A stretch of DNA of 64,000 nucleotides from NCBI GenBank assembly GCA_021292165.1, contig CM037880.1:23586051-23650050 (forward strand), written 5' to 3'. The notes beneath the pieces are model-generated. The model was not told the origin of the DNA. It saw only the letters and a program-made list of their open reading frames with translations, and did no database searches. This document shows positions 31,296-41,914 of the stretch, one piece after another (the stretch's first letter is position 1; the number at the start of each line of letters is the position of its first letter). Made by a program: the position numbers and the translations under genes. The stretch comes from Shinisaurus crocodilurus (Eukaryota; Chordata; Lepidosauria; Squamata; Shinisauridae).

Positions 31296-31482
31296 AGTCC
31301 ATCACTCAGCAGTAGCACCCACGCCTTGCATGCAGAAGGTCCCAGGTGCAATCCCCGGCATCTCCAGGTAGGGATGGGAAAGGCTCCCATCTGAATCCCT
31401 GGGGAGCTGCTGCCAGTCTGTGAAGACAATACTGACACTGACCAGGGTTCTGTCTCAGTGTAAGGTAGCTTCCTGTGTTCTT
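31296..31482 (+). mobile_element. tRNA-derived SINE, second family, full length
   Basis: tRNA-like head ('cactcagcagtagcac', box B AGGTGCAATCCC), body 'ggcatctccaggtagggatggg' and tail 'tgtaaggtagcttcctgtgttc'. Confidence 0.8.
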
Positions 31483-31484
31483 AC

Positions 31485-32386
31485 AGTGGTTCCCCCAAAA
31501 ATGGAAGCAAAAGCAAAGAATGCAGTAACCAAAACTGCCACGTGCACAGAGATTATCTTGAAACACATGCCGCGGGTTCTTTTGAGCTATCACAAATGAC
31601 TTTGCCTGTAATGTCCAAACAGCATCCTGGGTCACTGGGGTCGACACTCACTTGAAAGGAAGAATGTCAGTTTATCCATCAGTCTCCCTTGGTATAGCAC
31701 TAGATGCCATCCTTTGACGTCTTGCCATCTGTGCTGCCAAGGCCTGCGTTCCTTGTGGAGGCTGGTAAGATGACCCGGTGACAACACACAATGACACTTT
31801 CACTGCAGTAGCTTCTCCAAAGAGAGGCAGCCACCCCCTCTTGATCAAAGAACTATATTTAGCCTAAGTCATTTTTTCTGCCAACACCCCATGCTGTTTG
31901 GGACAATATGAGCTTGCAATATAAAAACTATTTATGTTAGAACAGCATGTGCCAGGATTTAGGTATGTGCAGGAGAAGTGGCGTAGCATCACATGCACAT
32001 GTGTCTCAGCTGCGGGGACTCTCTTCTTGTTGCAGCCTCCACCAAGTGGGGTAAGATTACTCACGGTGCTGTCACCTTGGAAAGCAGCACAGCTTGGACA
32101 GAATAGACAGTAAGTTAAATAAGGTTAGAAACAAACCGGGGAGGTGAGGAGGGTGAGGGAGAGATTCAAGTAAACTGTGTATTTGTTTGCAAATGTTTTA
32201 ATTTTGCAGTGCAGTCCTATGCGTGTAAGTAAGTCATACTCCCAGGTAAGGGTGCGTGGGACTGCAGCTTTAACAATATGAACAAATGAGTCTAATTATG
32301 GCAGTGTATGGAATAATAATAGAAATCCATGTCCATGCCAAAAAAGAGGTCTATGTTGATAAAATAGAATCGTGTCTGTCTTTTTC

Positions 32387-32426
<40 letters not shown>

Positions 32427-33010
32427 TAAAGATTATGGTGATGATGTAAATTAGGTAAGTTCGTATTAAAATGTGAATTGAATGAAGTTCTCCCCCAATT
32501 TACTGAGTATCATTATGCTTCAAGGAAGCTGACTCCATGACAAAGTTTGGCTCACTGTGTGGTCAACATCTTCAGAGAGCTGGCTCCCTATGCAGTTAGA
32601 TCTACGACATGGGACATTTTTAGGCAGAGGCTGCACAGTTAAGTAGCTATCTGTTTTTCATCTCTTGTCCAACCTAAGAAGGAAGCTCCATTCTATGTTG
32701 GCTGAAGATTACCCCTGGGTGCAATCAGACTCCTCTGCAGCATTCTACAGGGGTGCCCGTTCTCCAAGAGCAGCCAAGTTCACTGGGGTAAGGACTAGTT
32801 TGGCCAATCACAGGCCTCTTCTGGAGACCCCAGAGTGCTTGCCTAAATTAGCACTGACACCTTGGCAAATGAGGCCAATCATCTGCAACATATAAAGAGT
32901 ACATGAAAGGTGGTGTCACATTATAGTCATGAGAAAGTAAAAGAGGTCCAACAACCGTAGATGACCTGTGGGAGAAATTCAAATACTTCAACCAGTTTCT
33001 TTCTAACTGT
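31485..33010. other. Mostly unique; MITE and (AAT)n inside
   Basis: 32212-32272 is a short palindromic MITE ('gcagtcctatgcgtgtaag'). 32389-32425 is (AAT)n. A 76-aa ORF at 32665-32895 has no motif. Confidence 0.55.
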
Positions 33011-33015
33011 TGTAG

Positions 33016-33429
33016 CCTAGATCTGTGATTACAACAATTGAAGAGCTTCTTGCACCTAGATTCAATTTAATGGAGCTTTGCTCAAGAGCCACAATCAAAC
33101 AGATGGGCAGCATGTGTACTAGGTTTCAGGCAGCAAATTACACACACTGTGAACCAAATTGTCTCCAGAATTTTCTTTGCAAACTATCAGATGCTTTGGT
33201 GACCTCCATCAACCTTCATGGTTGTTACAGACAGAAAATAAGAGATACCATTTTGGTTGGAAATGAAAAGTATAGGAAACTGGCCAAGGTGCCATTGCCT
33301 GATGTAGCTAAAATGATACAGCAATTGGGAGAAATGCCTTCTTTTGAGAGAAAGAGAGGGACAGACAGACACACACACCTACACAGGGAGATGTTTTCTC
33401 ACATACAGGAAAGGGCAACTAATTTTTGA
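33016..33429 (+). other. Unassigned ORF / possible exon
   Basis: An open frame from about 33016 to 33429 follows a pyrimidine-rich stretch and TTGTAG that would serve as a splice acceptor exactly in frame. The predicted residues (for example EELLAPRFNLMELCSRATIK, then RDTILVGNEKYRKLAKVPLP) look less random than other ORFs here, but I recognise no family. The last 30 residues run over (CA)-rich sequence and look non-coding. No clear donor site. It could equally be a transposon relic or a chance ORF. Confidence 0.2.
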
Positions 33430-34140
33430 AACCAAAGAAGTAAATATTTGTCTGAAACCAACCTTTATTTTTTCAAATATTTGACAGGAGCATACTGTAC
33501 ACTTCTGAAAGAAGTCTAGTCATCTGTGCAGATTGACTTTTGAAGTGTAAAATAAACCTTTACTTAACAGACGTCAAGGCTGTAACTTTGTGATATAATG
33601 ACAGTTTTTGTAATCGGTTGGTTGCAGCAGTTTCTATGTGGAAAGAATAAAGTTTTGGTGCCAATTCCTTCGAAAACGACAACATGATTATTAACAATTG
33701 AATGAAGCCTGGAACACGAGGGAGGGGGCGAAAAAGAAGTATTCAGCACTTTTGTATACTTAGCAGGCATAAACGTCTTGAGAAAGCAGTTGTTTTTCAA
33801 AGTCAAAGAGGTTGTTCCTCGTCTGAGCATGTTCGGCTATATCTGAAACCTTAGCTAAGGAATGAGGAAGCTTTTTCGTTATGGTACACACATTCTCAAA
33901 TGTTCAGCTGATCTGTGATATCTATATATTTTACATGCTTTCTAGGAGCTTGGGAAATGCTTGTTTTGAAGTTAGGTATTGTGAGAGAGAGAGTGTGTGT
34001 GTGTGTTCGGTTCTTTTAAAGATGCTTTAACGGGGTGCCCTGGACATTAGACTGCAGGGTGGTGCCATGTTATAATAGAAAATCCTGTCTTAATATTTTA
34101 AATGTAATTTTTTAAATAATCTGACAACAGAGCATGAGAG
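33430..34140. other. No recognised feature
   Basis: A/T-rich; (GA)n/(GT)n patch at 33982-34006. Confidence 0.5.
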
Positions 34141-34145
34141 ACTTA

Positions 34146-34258
34146 GGGTGCAACTCTATGCAAGTTTAGATTTTTTTTTTAAAAAAAAAAATTTAAGACC
34201 TACAACATGCTGGGAGCTGTAGGCCTTTTTTCTGTCTAAACTTGCATAGGATTGTGCC
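34146..34258. mobile_element. PIF/Harbinger-like MITE, TTA duplication
   Basis: Ends GGGTGCAACTCTATGCAAG / inverse CTTGCATAGGATTGTGCC. Flanked by TTA (34143-34145, 34259-34261). The centre holds an odd T11-A11 palindrome (34171-34192). Confidence 0.8.
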
Positions 34259-34262
34259 TTAA

Positions 34263-34373
34263 GGGCCCAATGCTATCCATGATAATACAGAATAGTCCTA
34301 CAGTATGGCTGGCTGGGGGATGCTGGGAGTTGTAATACTTTTTTTCTGTCCAAATATGCAGAGGATTGTGTCC
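34263..34373. mobile_element. PIF/Harbinger-like MITE, TAA duplication
   Basis: Ends GGGCCCAATGCTATCC / inverse GGATTGTGTCC. Flanked by TAA (34260-34262, 34374-34376). It abuts the previous copy through a shared TTAA at 34259-34262. Confidence 0.75.
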
Positions 34374-34389
34374 TAAATAACTAACATTT

Positions 34390-34463
34390 TGCTGCCCTTT
34401 CATGACACCTAAAATCTGCTGCCTGAGGCAGCCACCTCACTCTGCCTAATGGTAGAGCTGACC
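34390..34463. mobile_element. hAT-like element, right-end fragment
   Basis: 'ctgcctgaggcagccacctcac' and 'tgcctaatggtagagctgacc' match the right ends at 28383 and 43870. Confidence 0.5.
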
Positions 34464-34469
34464 TTGTCT

Positions 34470-35430
34470 CTGGTGGACAGTGGCTTGCTTTTCTTTTATG
34501 CTGCTTCAAATTGCACGCCTTCCTGGAATCATTTAGGAGAGCTACATTCCATGTTCAAACTTAAGAAAGCTGCCAGCCAAGGTTTGTTGCCTCCAAGCTC
34601 TGAGGAGGAGCCAAAGGAAGGAACATCCATCTTCATCTTCCACTGGCATTTGGTGAAATAAAGAGTGTGTGTACCAAAGTCTTGCTCAATTGCTAAACGC
34701 TTAAAGCTGTAAAGCACTCGCCTGCCAAACGCGTGGGTTCTGAGATCTAGGAAAGGATTCAGGCCCAATTCATATACCTACTTCTTGGCCTTATGTTCAG
34801 TTCCTGACGATTATTTTTTCTCACCCCTAACTAAATTAGCATGTGGTGAAAGTAGGCCATTGTGCCATGTATCAGGTTCCCTCTTTACCATTTCATCATA
34901 AGTGATCTTTCTGAAGCATTTGTGGTGGTTTGGAAACTCCTGTTCTGGGGTTTCTTCAGATATGTCATTTCTTCAAGACATGTCATTTCAGCATTCAATC
35001 TGAAGTGTCAAAGAACAAGTCATAACAACAGGGCCAAATCACATGTTATGTTAAAAACATATTTTCCCTTCTTCTTCCCTATTAAAATAGGAGCCACAAG
35101 GGGACAGAGCAGGATCTGGAACAGGGCCAGCATGAAGGGTAGGCATGGTTGGGCAACTGCCGAGGGCCCACGTCCCGGCAGGGGCCCACTGACAAGATCC
35201 CCATAGAGTTGCTCCTCATCTTCACCATTGCAGCCTGCTTGTTTACCTGCCTCTCACGCTGACCCAGACAATGGTGGTGGTGAGAAGGAGAAGCAGTAGA
35301 TGCCACTGCCTACTTGCTTACTTGCTTACTCTCTGTTTGTCACGCAAGCAAGTGGTAGCAATGATGAGAAAGAGGATTGGGATGTGTGAGGAATCTGATG
35401 CCTGGGGGGTGAAAATAAGTGTGTCCACAA
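34470..35430. other. No recognised feature
   Basis: Unique-looking; (CTTG/CTTA)n-like patch at 35308-35332. A 152-aa ORF (35271-35729) runs into the CpG-rich block below and has no motif. Confidence 0.5.
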
Positions 35431-35439
35431 ACCTGGTGG

Positions 35440-35780
35440 GGGCCCTGCCCCGCCTCTCCGCAGTGGGGATCCCCCCGCCACTCGATCCTCCATGGCACGG
35501 AGCAATTCTCCACGCCGCTCAAGCCAGCCACGCCGGCCACGCTGGTCCCATTGCGTCACTTCCAGCTGGCCCTGGTTTCTATGGAAAATACATAGAATTG
35601 TGGTCCCGGCACGCCTGCGTGGGGTCCCGGCACGTCACTTCTTGCCAGCCCAAAGTGACGCGACGGGACCTGCGCGGGCGGCACGGCCGCCTCACTGTGG
35701 AGAGTCGAGCAGTCGCCAGAACCCGGTAAGGCCCACTCGCCTCTTGCGGGCGTGAGCAGGGCCGATTTCGGGCTCACTTG
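35440..35780. other. CpG-rich block, possibly a decayed fold-back element
   Basis: High CpG density. It contains 'ggtcccggcac' twice (about 35602 and 35625) and a small hairpin 'ttctatggaaaatacatagaa' at 35577-35597. The 'gtcccggcacgtcacttc' string resembles the arm of 28442-28846. It could also be a true CpG island, but no transcript features are visible. Confidence 0.35.
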
Positions 35781-35789
35781 GTCAGTCTT

Positions 35790-35953
35790 CCCTACTATGG
35801 CAAGAGGCATTGTATTTCTATTTAAGTTAGAGTGATTATTTCCAAATTTGTAGCTATACATATAAATTAGCACACACACATTTTATGCAAATCTCTGTCC
35901 TCTTTTCAGGTGATGCATTTCCTCATTTTTGGTAATACATACATGGCCACCCT
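35790..35953 (+). mobile_element. hAT-like (GTGGCCA) element, right half
   Basis: 'atttcctcatttttgg' followed by 'catggccacccta', like the right end of 38941-39265. Confidence 0.6.
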
Positions 35954-35954
35954 A

Positions 35955-36940
35955 TACCTGAAGCAAAAAGAAGGTTTCCACTAGCAGGCATTCATGTTGG
36001 GTACCATGGTTTTTCCTTCTTACAACAGTATCCTGCGAAGCAACTGTAAAATATTACAGGGTTCCTTCAAACAACTGCTGGTTTTACACAGCCAAGAAGG
36101 AACCAACAGTCATTTCCACCTCACCAGCCAACCATATCCTTGCCAGACCTTACACTGCCAGTTGGCTCAACACTGTGGCTGCTAACAGCCACCTGAACAT
36201 GTCAGTCCAGTGCAAATGAGCATCCAGCTGCTGTTGAAATCCACAACCTCTCCAGATTCCTCAGATTGCACCTCCTTTCACCTCAGTTCCTTATATAACT
36301 TTCCAGATTCTCCCTTTGAAGAAGAGGTCACCACCTACGTGTCTGGCTTTGGGCCTCAATCTCTGCCTTCCATCAATAGTCATCTGATTAACTTCTTCTT
36401 GACTTACAGTACTAATGCATTTCATCCTCCCGGCAGCTCATTCCAATTGTAACTTTGCTGTTTCTTCTTGCTCTTGGAATTACTTGATTTATTATTATTA
36501 TTACTATTATTATTTTTTGCAGGCCCTAATTCATGATGGGACCAGAATCTCTATTTAACGTTTATTTTTCTTTGAACCATGTTCAAGACAAGGTGCAAGC
36601 TATAAACATGACACTATTCTTAACTGTTAGACTAGGCTTGTTGATCAATTGGTGTGTGTGTCCCCCGGTTACTCTTTGTGAAGGCTATAGGGTGGCATGA
36701 TTTCTCTAAAATTGGGGGGGGGGAGTCATGGGTGGGGCTTGTGGGTTTCATTACCCCCCTTATCTTTCCCCACATAATTCTAGCGCTGGGACTGGTTACA
36801 AAGAAAAGTTTCTTTGTTGTTGTTCCAATGTTAGATGGAAGCTTTCACCAAAAGGCCAGCTTTGGTTGAGTGTAGAGCTAGTTACCGGGCACATGGAAAA
36901 TAAAGAACACTTTTGACTGTAAGTATGACCTAAGCTCTGT
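35955..36940. other. No recognised feature
   Basis: Unique-looking; (ATT)n at 36491-36511 and a G run at 36714-36723. Confidence 0.5.
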
Positions 36941-36942
36941 AG

Positions 36943-37074
36943 CAGTGGTTCCCAATGTTGGGTCCCAGATGTTTGACTACAACACCCATCATATCTAGCC
37001 AGCATTGCCTGTGGTCAGGGATGGTGGGAGCTGTAGTCCAACACCATCTGTGAATCCAAGGTTCAAGACCACTG
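36943..37074. mobile_element. Palindromic hAT MITE, 7/8 TSD
   Basis: Ends CAGTGGTTCCCAATGTTGG / inverse ending GACCACTG. Flanks CTCTGTAG (36935-36942) and CTCTATAG (37075-37082) differ by one transition. Confidence 0.85.
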
Positions 37075-37252
37075 CTCTATAGGATTTGAATTATGGGGGG
37101 GGGGGAAGGGAGGGGAACATGGCTAAGGGCTTTAGACCTGACAGGGTTGCTCAATTTCCATTGTGGGATTGCGGGTTCAAATGCCACAGTCCTCTTGGCT
37201 GAGATGGACTATGTATACCTTTGTGAATCTTGAGCATCAGTGGGGGGGGGGG

Positions 37253-37552
37253 GCGTGTAGTGGATAAAGTTTTGTACTGGACCAAGGAGACCTGTTTTTG
37301 AATCCCTACGTGAGTGGTAGAGCACATCTGCATGCAAAAGGTCATGACTCAATCCCTCGCATCTGCAGGTGGGCTGGGAAAGACGCCTGTCTGAAACTCT
37401 GGAGAGCCAAAGCCACTCCATGTTTCAGATAATACTGAGCTAGATGGACCACTGGTCTGACTCGGTATATGGTATATGGGCAGGTTCCTAGGGAGCTCAC
37501 TGGGTGATCTTGGCCAAGTCACTCTCTTTAGGCCTAACCTATCCCTGCTTGC
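37253..37552 (+). mobile_element. Sauria-type SINE interrupted by another SINE
   Basis: 37253-37310 is the head (box A-like GTGTAGTGGATAAAG, box B-like TTTGAATCCC) and 37491-37552 the continuation ('gagctcactgggtgatcttgg', 'gcctaacctatccc'). Between them lies a complete copy of the second SINE family. The tail is missing. The host is more diverged than the other Sauria copies. Confidence 0.7.
37311..37490 (+). mobile_element. tRNA-derived SINE, second family, nested
   Basis: 'tgagtggtagagcacatctgc', 'tgactcaatccctcgcatctg' and 'ctagatggaccactggtctg' in order. It sits inside the Sauria SINE, so this family was active after the host copy inserted. Confidence 0.8.
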
Positions 37553-37559
37553 CATTCTG

Positions 37560-38590
37560 GGCTTGCTATTAATTTCATTGCACATGTTGCAACATTCTGG
37601 ATGTGACTGACTCCAGAAACAAGTTTAGACAATGTGACCATTTGTCTCAGAACTGCACAATATTCCAGTGTGAGTGTTCCCCTTCTCTGTTCCCCTTCCT
37701 CTCCGAATTGCCATATTAGCTTTCCACCAGCCGCTAATAAGGAAAAACAAACATATCTCAGTAGACAGAATTTGGTGCAGGAGACACACAGTCAGTGGCT
37801 CTCCTGAAGGCTGTCTCAATCACAATAGCCATGTAAGGCTCCTGTAAGTACACACCCAGAGTGTTTTTCTGTTACATGTACTATTTGCACAATGGCTCCT
37901 CTCTAACAGCCCATCTGTCAAGCCTCTTTCATTGTCACAGGTGGAGATGGAAAATTCTTTTGAATTGAGCACTGTAGGCTGTGGGAGGAGAAACATGTTT
38001 GCTACTGAATAGTTTGGCCTCCCACGGAGCCAGGAGCCTTCAGCTTCTGCAGCTCGCAGGCATGGCTGGCCTTTAGTCAAACGCTGCTCTAAGCAAGCCA
38101 AGATTTCATGCTTCTCTTAAATCCTAATTAATTGGGAATAAACATTAACCTAGCAGATCTGCCGTGCCCTCTCGTTTTGGGCAGTCCAAGCAGCCCAGAC
38201 ACCCCCTAGGCTAGTCCAGTTTTATGGCCCTTGTATATAATGCTTTACATGCCATTATGCTTTTGTTCCATAATGCAGTGTTTGCAGTGGTGCCGCTGGA
38301 TAATTTTAATCCCTGGAAGTAATGGTTTTACGGATCCCGCCCACCCCTTTAGACGGTCACACATGTATTACCTCAGTTGTGAAGCGCACAGCTCACATAT
38401 ATTTTCTCCCACCACCACCACAACCACTACTGTTCCATGCTTCACAACTGGTCCTGATATATTAGCATAAAGCCCTCCCCCAAAACTGCTTGCCATCCCT
38501 AATTTTTAAAGAGAGAGAAATGCTCTGAGTACATGCAGTTTCATATTTTAAATTCACTTAAATCATAGCACTATCATGACAACAGGAATA
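37560..38590. other. No recognised feature
   Basis: Unique-looking; no gene. Confidence 0.5.
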
Positions 38591-38599
38591 AAATAGTTT

Positions 38600-38930
38600 G
38601 CTTCTGCTAAACACATTTATGTGGGAATAAGCAGCATTTTGTTGCCAAAAAAGGATAATTATTTTTAAAAAGTAAATAAAATAACATGAGCATCTGTAAA
38701 CGTTTTAACTTGTCAGAGGAAGCTAAATAGACAAGGGGGAAACCTAATCCCCTGAGGGAAGGAGTTCTGCAAAGCACCACGACAGAGAAGGCCCTGCCTG
38801 AAAGTGGGCGCCACAACAGAGAAGACCCTGGTTTTGATTTAATCACAATAAATGGCAGAATGTGAATGAAGACCTCTCCCAATGACCTCAGTGAGTGGAG
38901 AGGTATAGAGGGAGAAGCTAGTCCCAAGGG
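38600..38930 (-). mobile_element. LINE C-terminal/3' region, diverged
   Basis: The minus frame shows 'RPLSGRAFSVVVLCRTP' and 'LVYLASSDKLKRLQM', weakly like the RAFSVVAPRLWN tail of 30-460. An A/T end follows at about 38650-38690. Family uncertain. Confidence 0.45.
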
Positions 38931-38940
38931 ACACCTAGTG

Positions 38941-39265
38941 CAAGGTGGCCATGTGCCCTATTTTACAGAGGGCAGTCCTCTCTTTGAAGGGCTGCCCTGT
39001 CCAATTCCAGTTTAAAGTTAAAGAACTGTGAGAACTGTTGCCCATCCACAGTTAGCACCCAGAGAGCAAGATCAACAGGCAAGCCCAGAGGTCGCCTGGT
39101 CACAGTCTTCAGCAATATGGTGAGATGTACTGTCTTTCTATTTAAATTATAATAATTATTTCTAAATTTGCATCTATAGATATAAATCAGCGTATGCATG
39201 TAAATTTGCACCCCTCTTTTGTCCTCTTTTTCGGTAACGTATTTCCTCATTTTTCGGCCACCCTA
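38941..39265 (+). mobile_element. hAT-like element with GTGGCCA ends
   Basis: Left CAAGGTGGCCATGTGCCC and right 'ttttcggccaccCTA' are inverted ends. The interior shares 'ctttgaagggctgcc' with 40920-41160 and 'atttcctcattttt' with 35790-35953. The flanks are only partly alike. Confidence 0.65.
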
Positions 39266-39269
39266 CAAC

Positions 39270-39700
39270 TAGGCGGTGGTGTGTGGAGACAGGGCACACC
39301 TAGAGATGGGGGGTGGCAGTGGAACAGGTCACAGGCTGTTTATGGCTCTGCTGTCCAGTGCCAACACTCTTTGCCAAGCAGTCATGGTGTCTGTGAGGAG
39401 GTGTCTAGGACAAAGTCTGGGAGCGAGACTTCACCCTGGTTTGGAGCACAGCATCAGGCCATTTCAGAACACAGCAATTCCTGGGCAAAGCTGCCCCACA
39501 CATCCCCTTTTCCTTCAAAGCAGGGAGCAACCAACCAGCAGGGTGGGTGGGGAACTCCTAGCAGGGTTCAGTAGGCTATTGCAGAGGCCAGAGCATAGCA
39601 GCCTATAGGCCAAGGAATTAAATCCATTTACATTCAAATCCATTTACATTTCTTGGTTACCATGTCCCTACCCTTTCCTCCATACATGCCTGTGATTTCC
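39270..39700. other. No recognised feature
   Basis: 126- and 110-aa overlapping ORFs without motifs. Confidence 0.45.
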
Positions 39701-39705
39701 ACATA

Positions 39706-39955
39706 CAGTAATACCTTGGATTGCAAGTAACTTGGTTTGAGAGCGTTTTGCAAGACAAGCAAATTTTTAAATGTTTATTTTAAAAAAATTGAATTGATAT
39801 ACAAGTGACGTCTTGCAATACAAGTACTGTAGTACGGCTTAAATTAAAAATCTGTGTACAGATTTTTTGGGGGGAATTTCGTTTTGATATAAGAGTGTTT
39901 TGGATTACAAGCACGTTTCCGGAACGAATTATGCTCTCAATCCAAGGCATGACTG
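39706..39955. mobile_element. Mariner/Tc1-like MITE, TA duplication
   Basis: Ends CAGTAATACCTTGGATTGCAAG and inverse 'tcaatccaaggcatgactg' are flanked by TA (39704-39705, 39956-39957). Sub-terminal 'gcaagacaagcaa' and 'tgcaatacaag' repeats. 250 bp, non-coding. Confidence 0.8.
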
Positions 39956-39959
39956 TATG

Positions 39960-40915
39960 CTTTTTTTTACAATGACAACAAAATTCCAGAAGAAATATTG
40001 CTACTGATCTTTTAACTGTCTGCATCTGATCACCTTTGTGTGAACTCCATTGTGTAGTAGTCTGTTGACAGACAACTTTTTAAAAATACACTTTGTATAT
40101 CATGCTTTTACAGCGTGACTGCCAGAAACATAAATTATTCCAAGCCCTGTCTGTGGAAAGGCCCCAAAGCATTTCCTTATCCATCCCTTTCATCTCACTG
40201 TTTTATTTTGCAGCTAAGCATAGAATCCATATTAATGCCTAACCTGACTCCTTTCTTTCCTTGCTGAACCTTGGTAGTTATACTAATACATGCCCATGGT
40301 CTGCAAATGGATGCAGATGAGCTCTATATTTCTGTAGGATGGGGAGGTCTGAGAGAGACATAATACATTTCATGACAGGAACTGAAAAACTAAAAGATGA
40401 TTATTTTTTAATTGCCAGAGACCTGTTAGCCCTGTGAAGCCAACGCAAGGTGAAATCCACATGGCATCGGTGATGGATTGGAAGGTCTAGCATTCAAGGC
40501 AAAAGCCCTAGCAATATCTGACACCGTCCGTTGGTGATATAATAAATAGCTTGCAGGTGTTGTGTGGAGCAGTCAATGTTTTCTTTTCATATGCTCGGTA
40601 AAAAGAATAGCGTTTGGGAACATGATCCCTGTTTCCAGTGATTTCAGAGGTGCAGCAGGATGTGGCTCATACTAAACAATCAGAACAGATCCTCGCTATT
40701 CCCTTTGGCAGGCAGGTGTAGGGAGAGGAACAGCCACTGGGATGAGAACCTAGAAGAGGCTTGCAGGCTCGATGAATTATAGCAGGAACAGGCTGGGCAG
40801 AGCAAGGAATGGAAACGCTCTGAGTAACACGGAGAGGTGCCTTGGTTCACAGACAACCTCTGCTGACAGGAGGGGGAAGTTACATGTGGGGGGGGGCGGA
40901 AGGTCAGGGGGGGCA
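39960..40915. other. No recognised feature
   Basis: Unique-looking A/T-rich sequence. Confidence 0.5.
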
Positions 40916-40919
40916 ATTA

Positions 40920-41160
40920 CAGTGGCCAGGTGTCCTCTTTTACAGAGGCCAATCCTCCCTTTGAAGGGCTGCCAGAGGACTGTCCTCTATTTGGAAGCCC
41001 AAGTCTGGTATACAGATAAAGAGTCATCAAAAAGATGAGCTGGGCTTTGAAGTTGCCCAGCAGCAACATCTTTATGTATAGATGCAAATTTTAAAATAAT
41101 TATTCTGATTTAAATAGAAATACAATTCATCTCACTATAGTGGGGAAGACTGTGACCAGG
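40920..41160 (+). mobile_element. hAT-like (GTGGCCA) element, left part
   Basis: CAGTGGCCAGGTGTCCTC start and 'ccctttgaagggctgcc' interior match 38941-39265. Positions 41080-41160 hold the 'gatgcaaattttaaaataatt' interior. The proper right end is missing. Confidence 0.6.
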
Positions 41161-41200
41161 TGTGTACCTGCTCAGTCTGCTGTTCAGCCCCTTGCTCTTG

Positions 41201-41231
41201 CTCTTTCTCTCTCTCTCTCTCTCTCTCTCTT
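41201..41231. repeat. (CT)n microsatellite
   Basis: About 15 CT units. Confidence 0.9.
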
Positions 41232-41790
41232 TCCTTCTGGAATCTATACCCTGTTTTTTTCCTCCTCCAAAACAGGGGTTGTTCAAGTGGCTTACAAAAT
41301 ATTGAAAACAATAACCAATCTTTAAAACAGAAAGCAAAACACGGCAGCAAAGGCAAACCCACAAAGAGCCAAAACTAACAACCAATGAATAAAATTAATC
41401 AACAACAGAGTGTGAGCCAGTGTGGCGTAGTGGTGAGAGTGTCGGACTGGGACTCGGGAGATCCGGGTTCTAGTCCCCGCTCAGCCATGAAACTCACTGG
41501 GTGACTTTGGGCCAGTCACTGACTCTCAGCCTAACCTACCTCACAGGGTTTTTGTGAGGTTAACATGGAGAAAAGGAGGATTATGTAAGCCACCTTTGGT
41601 TCCTTGCAGGAAAAAAGGCGGGGTATAAATATAATAAATAAATAAATAGCCTGTTTCAAGCAAAATGTCTTCAATCGGAACACAGGTAAAAAGAGGAAGA
41701 TGAGCTAACCTCATGGAGGTCGTCTGGGGCACCACCGCTGAGCAGCCCTCTCGCACATTGCCTCCAACGGGGCCTCTGAAGGCAATGGCA
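41232..41790 (-). mobile_element. L2-type LINE 3' end, split by a SINE
   Basis: 41649-41790 (minus) carries the C-terminal region remnant (GCSAVVPQTT) and 41232-41412 the 3' UTR tail ('aagccacttgaacaacccc', 'gggtatagat'). A Sauria SINE at 41413-41648 lies between. Confidence 0.5.
41413..41648 (+). mobile_element. Sauria-type SINE inside L2
   Basis: Complete head, body and AAATAAATAAATA tail, well preserved. Confidence 0.85.
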
Positions 41791-41839
41791 CATGCAAGAG
41801 GGGTGCAAGAGCTGATCTTAAAGGATGGGCTGGTCAAAC

Positions 41840-41912
41840 CTTTATGGGACTTGTTCTTATCTTTAAACTGGACTTGGACTGGGCAGCCCTTCAAACAGAG
41901 GAGAGGATGTCT
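41840..41912 (-). mobile_element. hAT-like (GTGGCCA) fragment
   Basis: 'tttaaactggacttggactgg' and 'gcagcccttcaaacagagg' are the inverse of 38960-39020. Confidence 0.5.
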
Positions 41913-41914
41913 TG

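Noticed and set aside
32389..32425. Regularly spaced repeats suggesting CRISPR
   Set aside because: It is a plain (AAT)n microsatellite; the genome is a vertebrate one.
35271..35729. 152-aa plus-strand ORF
   Set aside because: It runs through a CpG-rich block where stop codons are rare in every frame; overlapping ORFs exist on the other strand.
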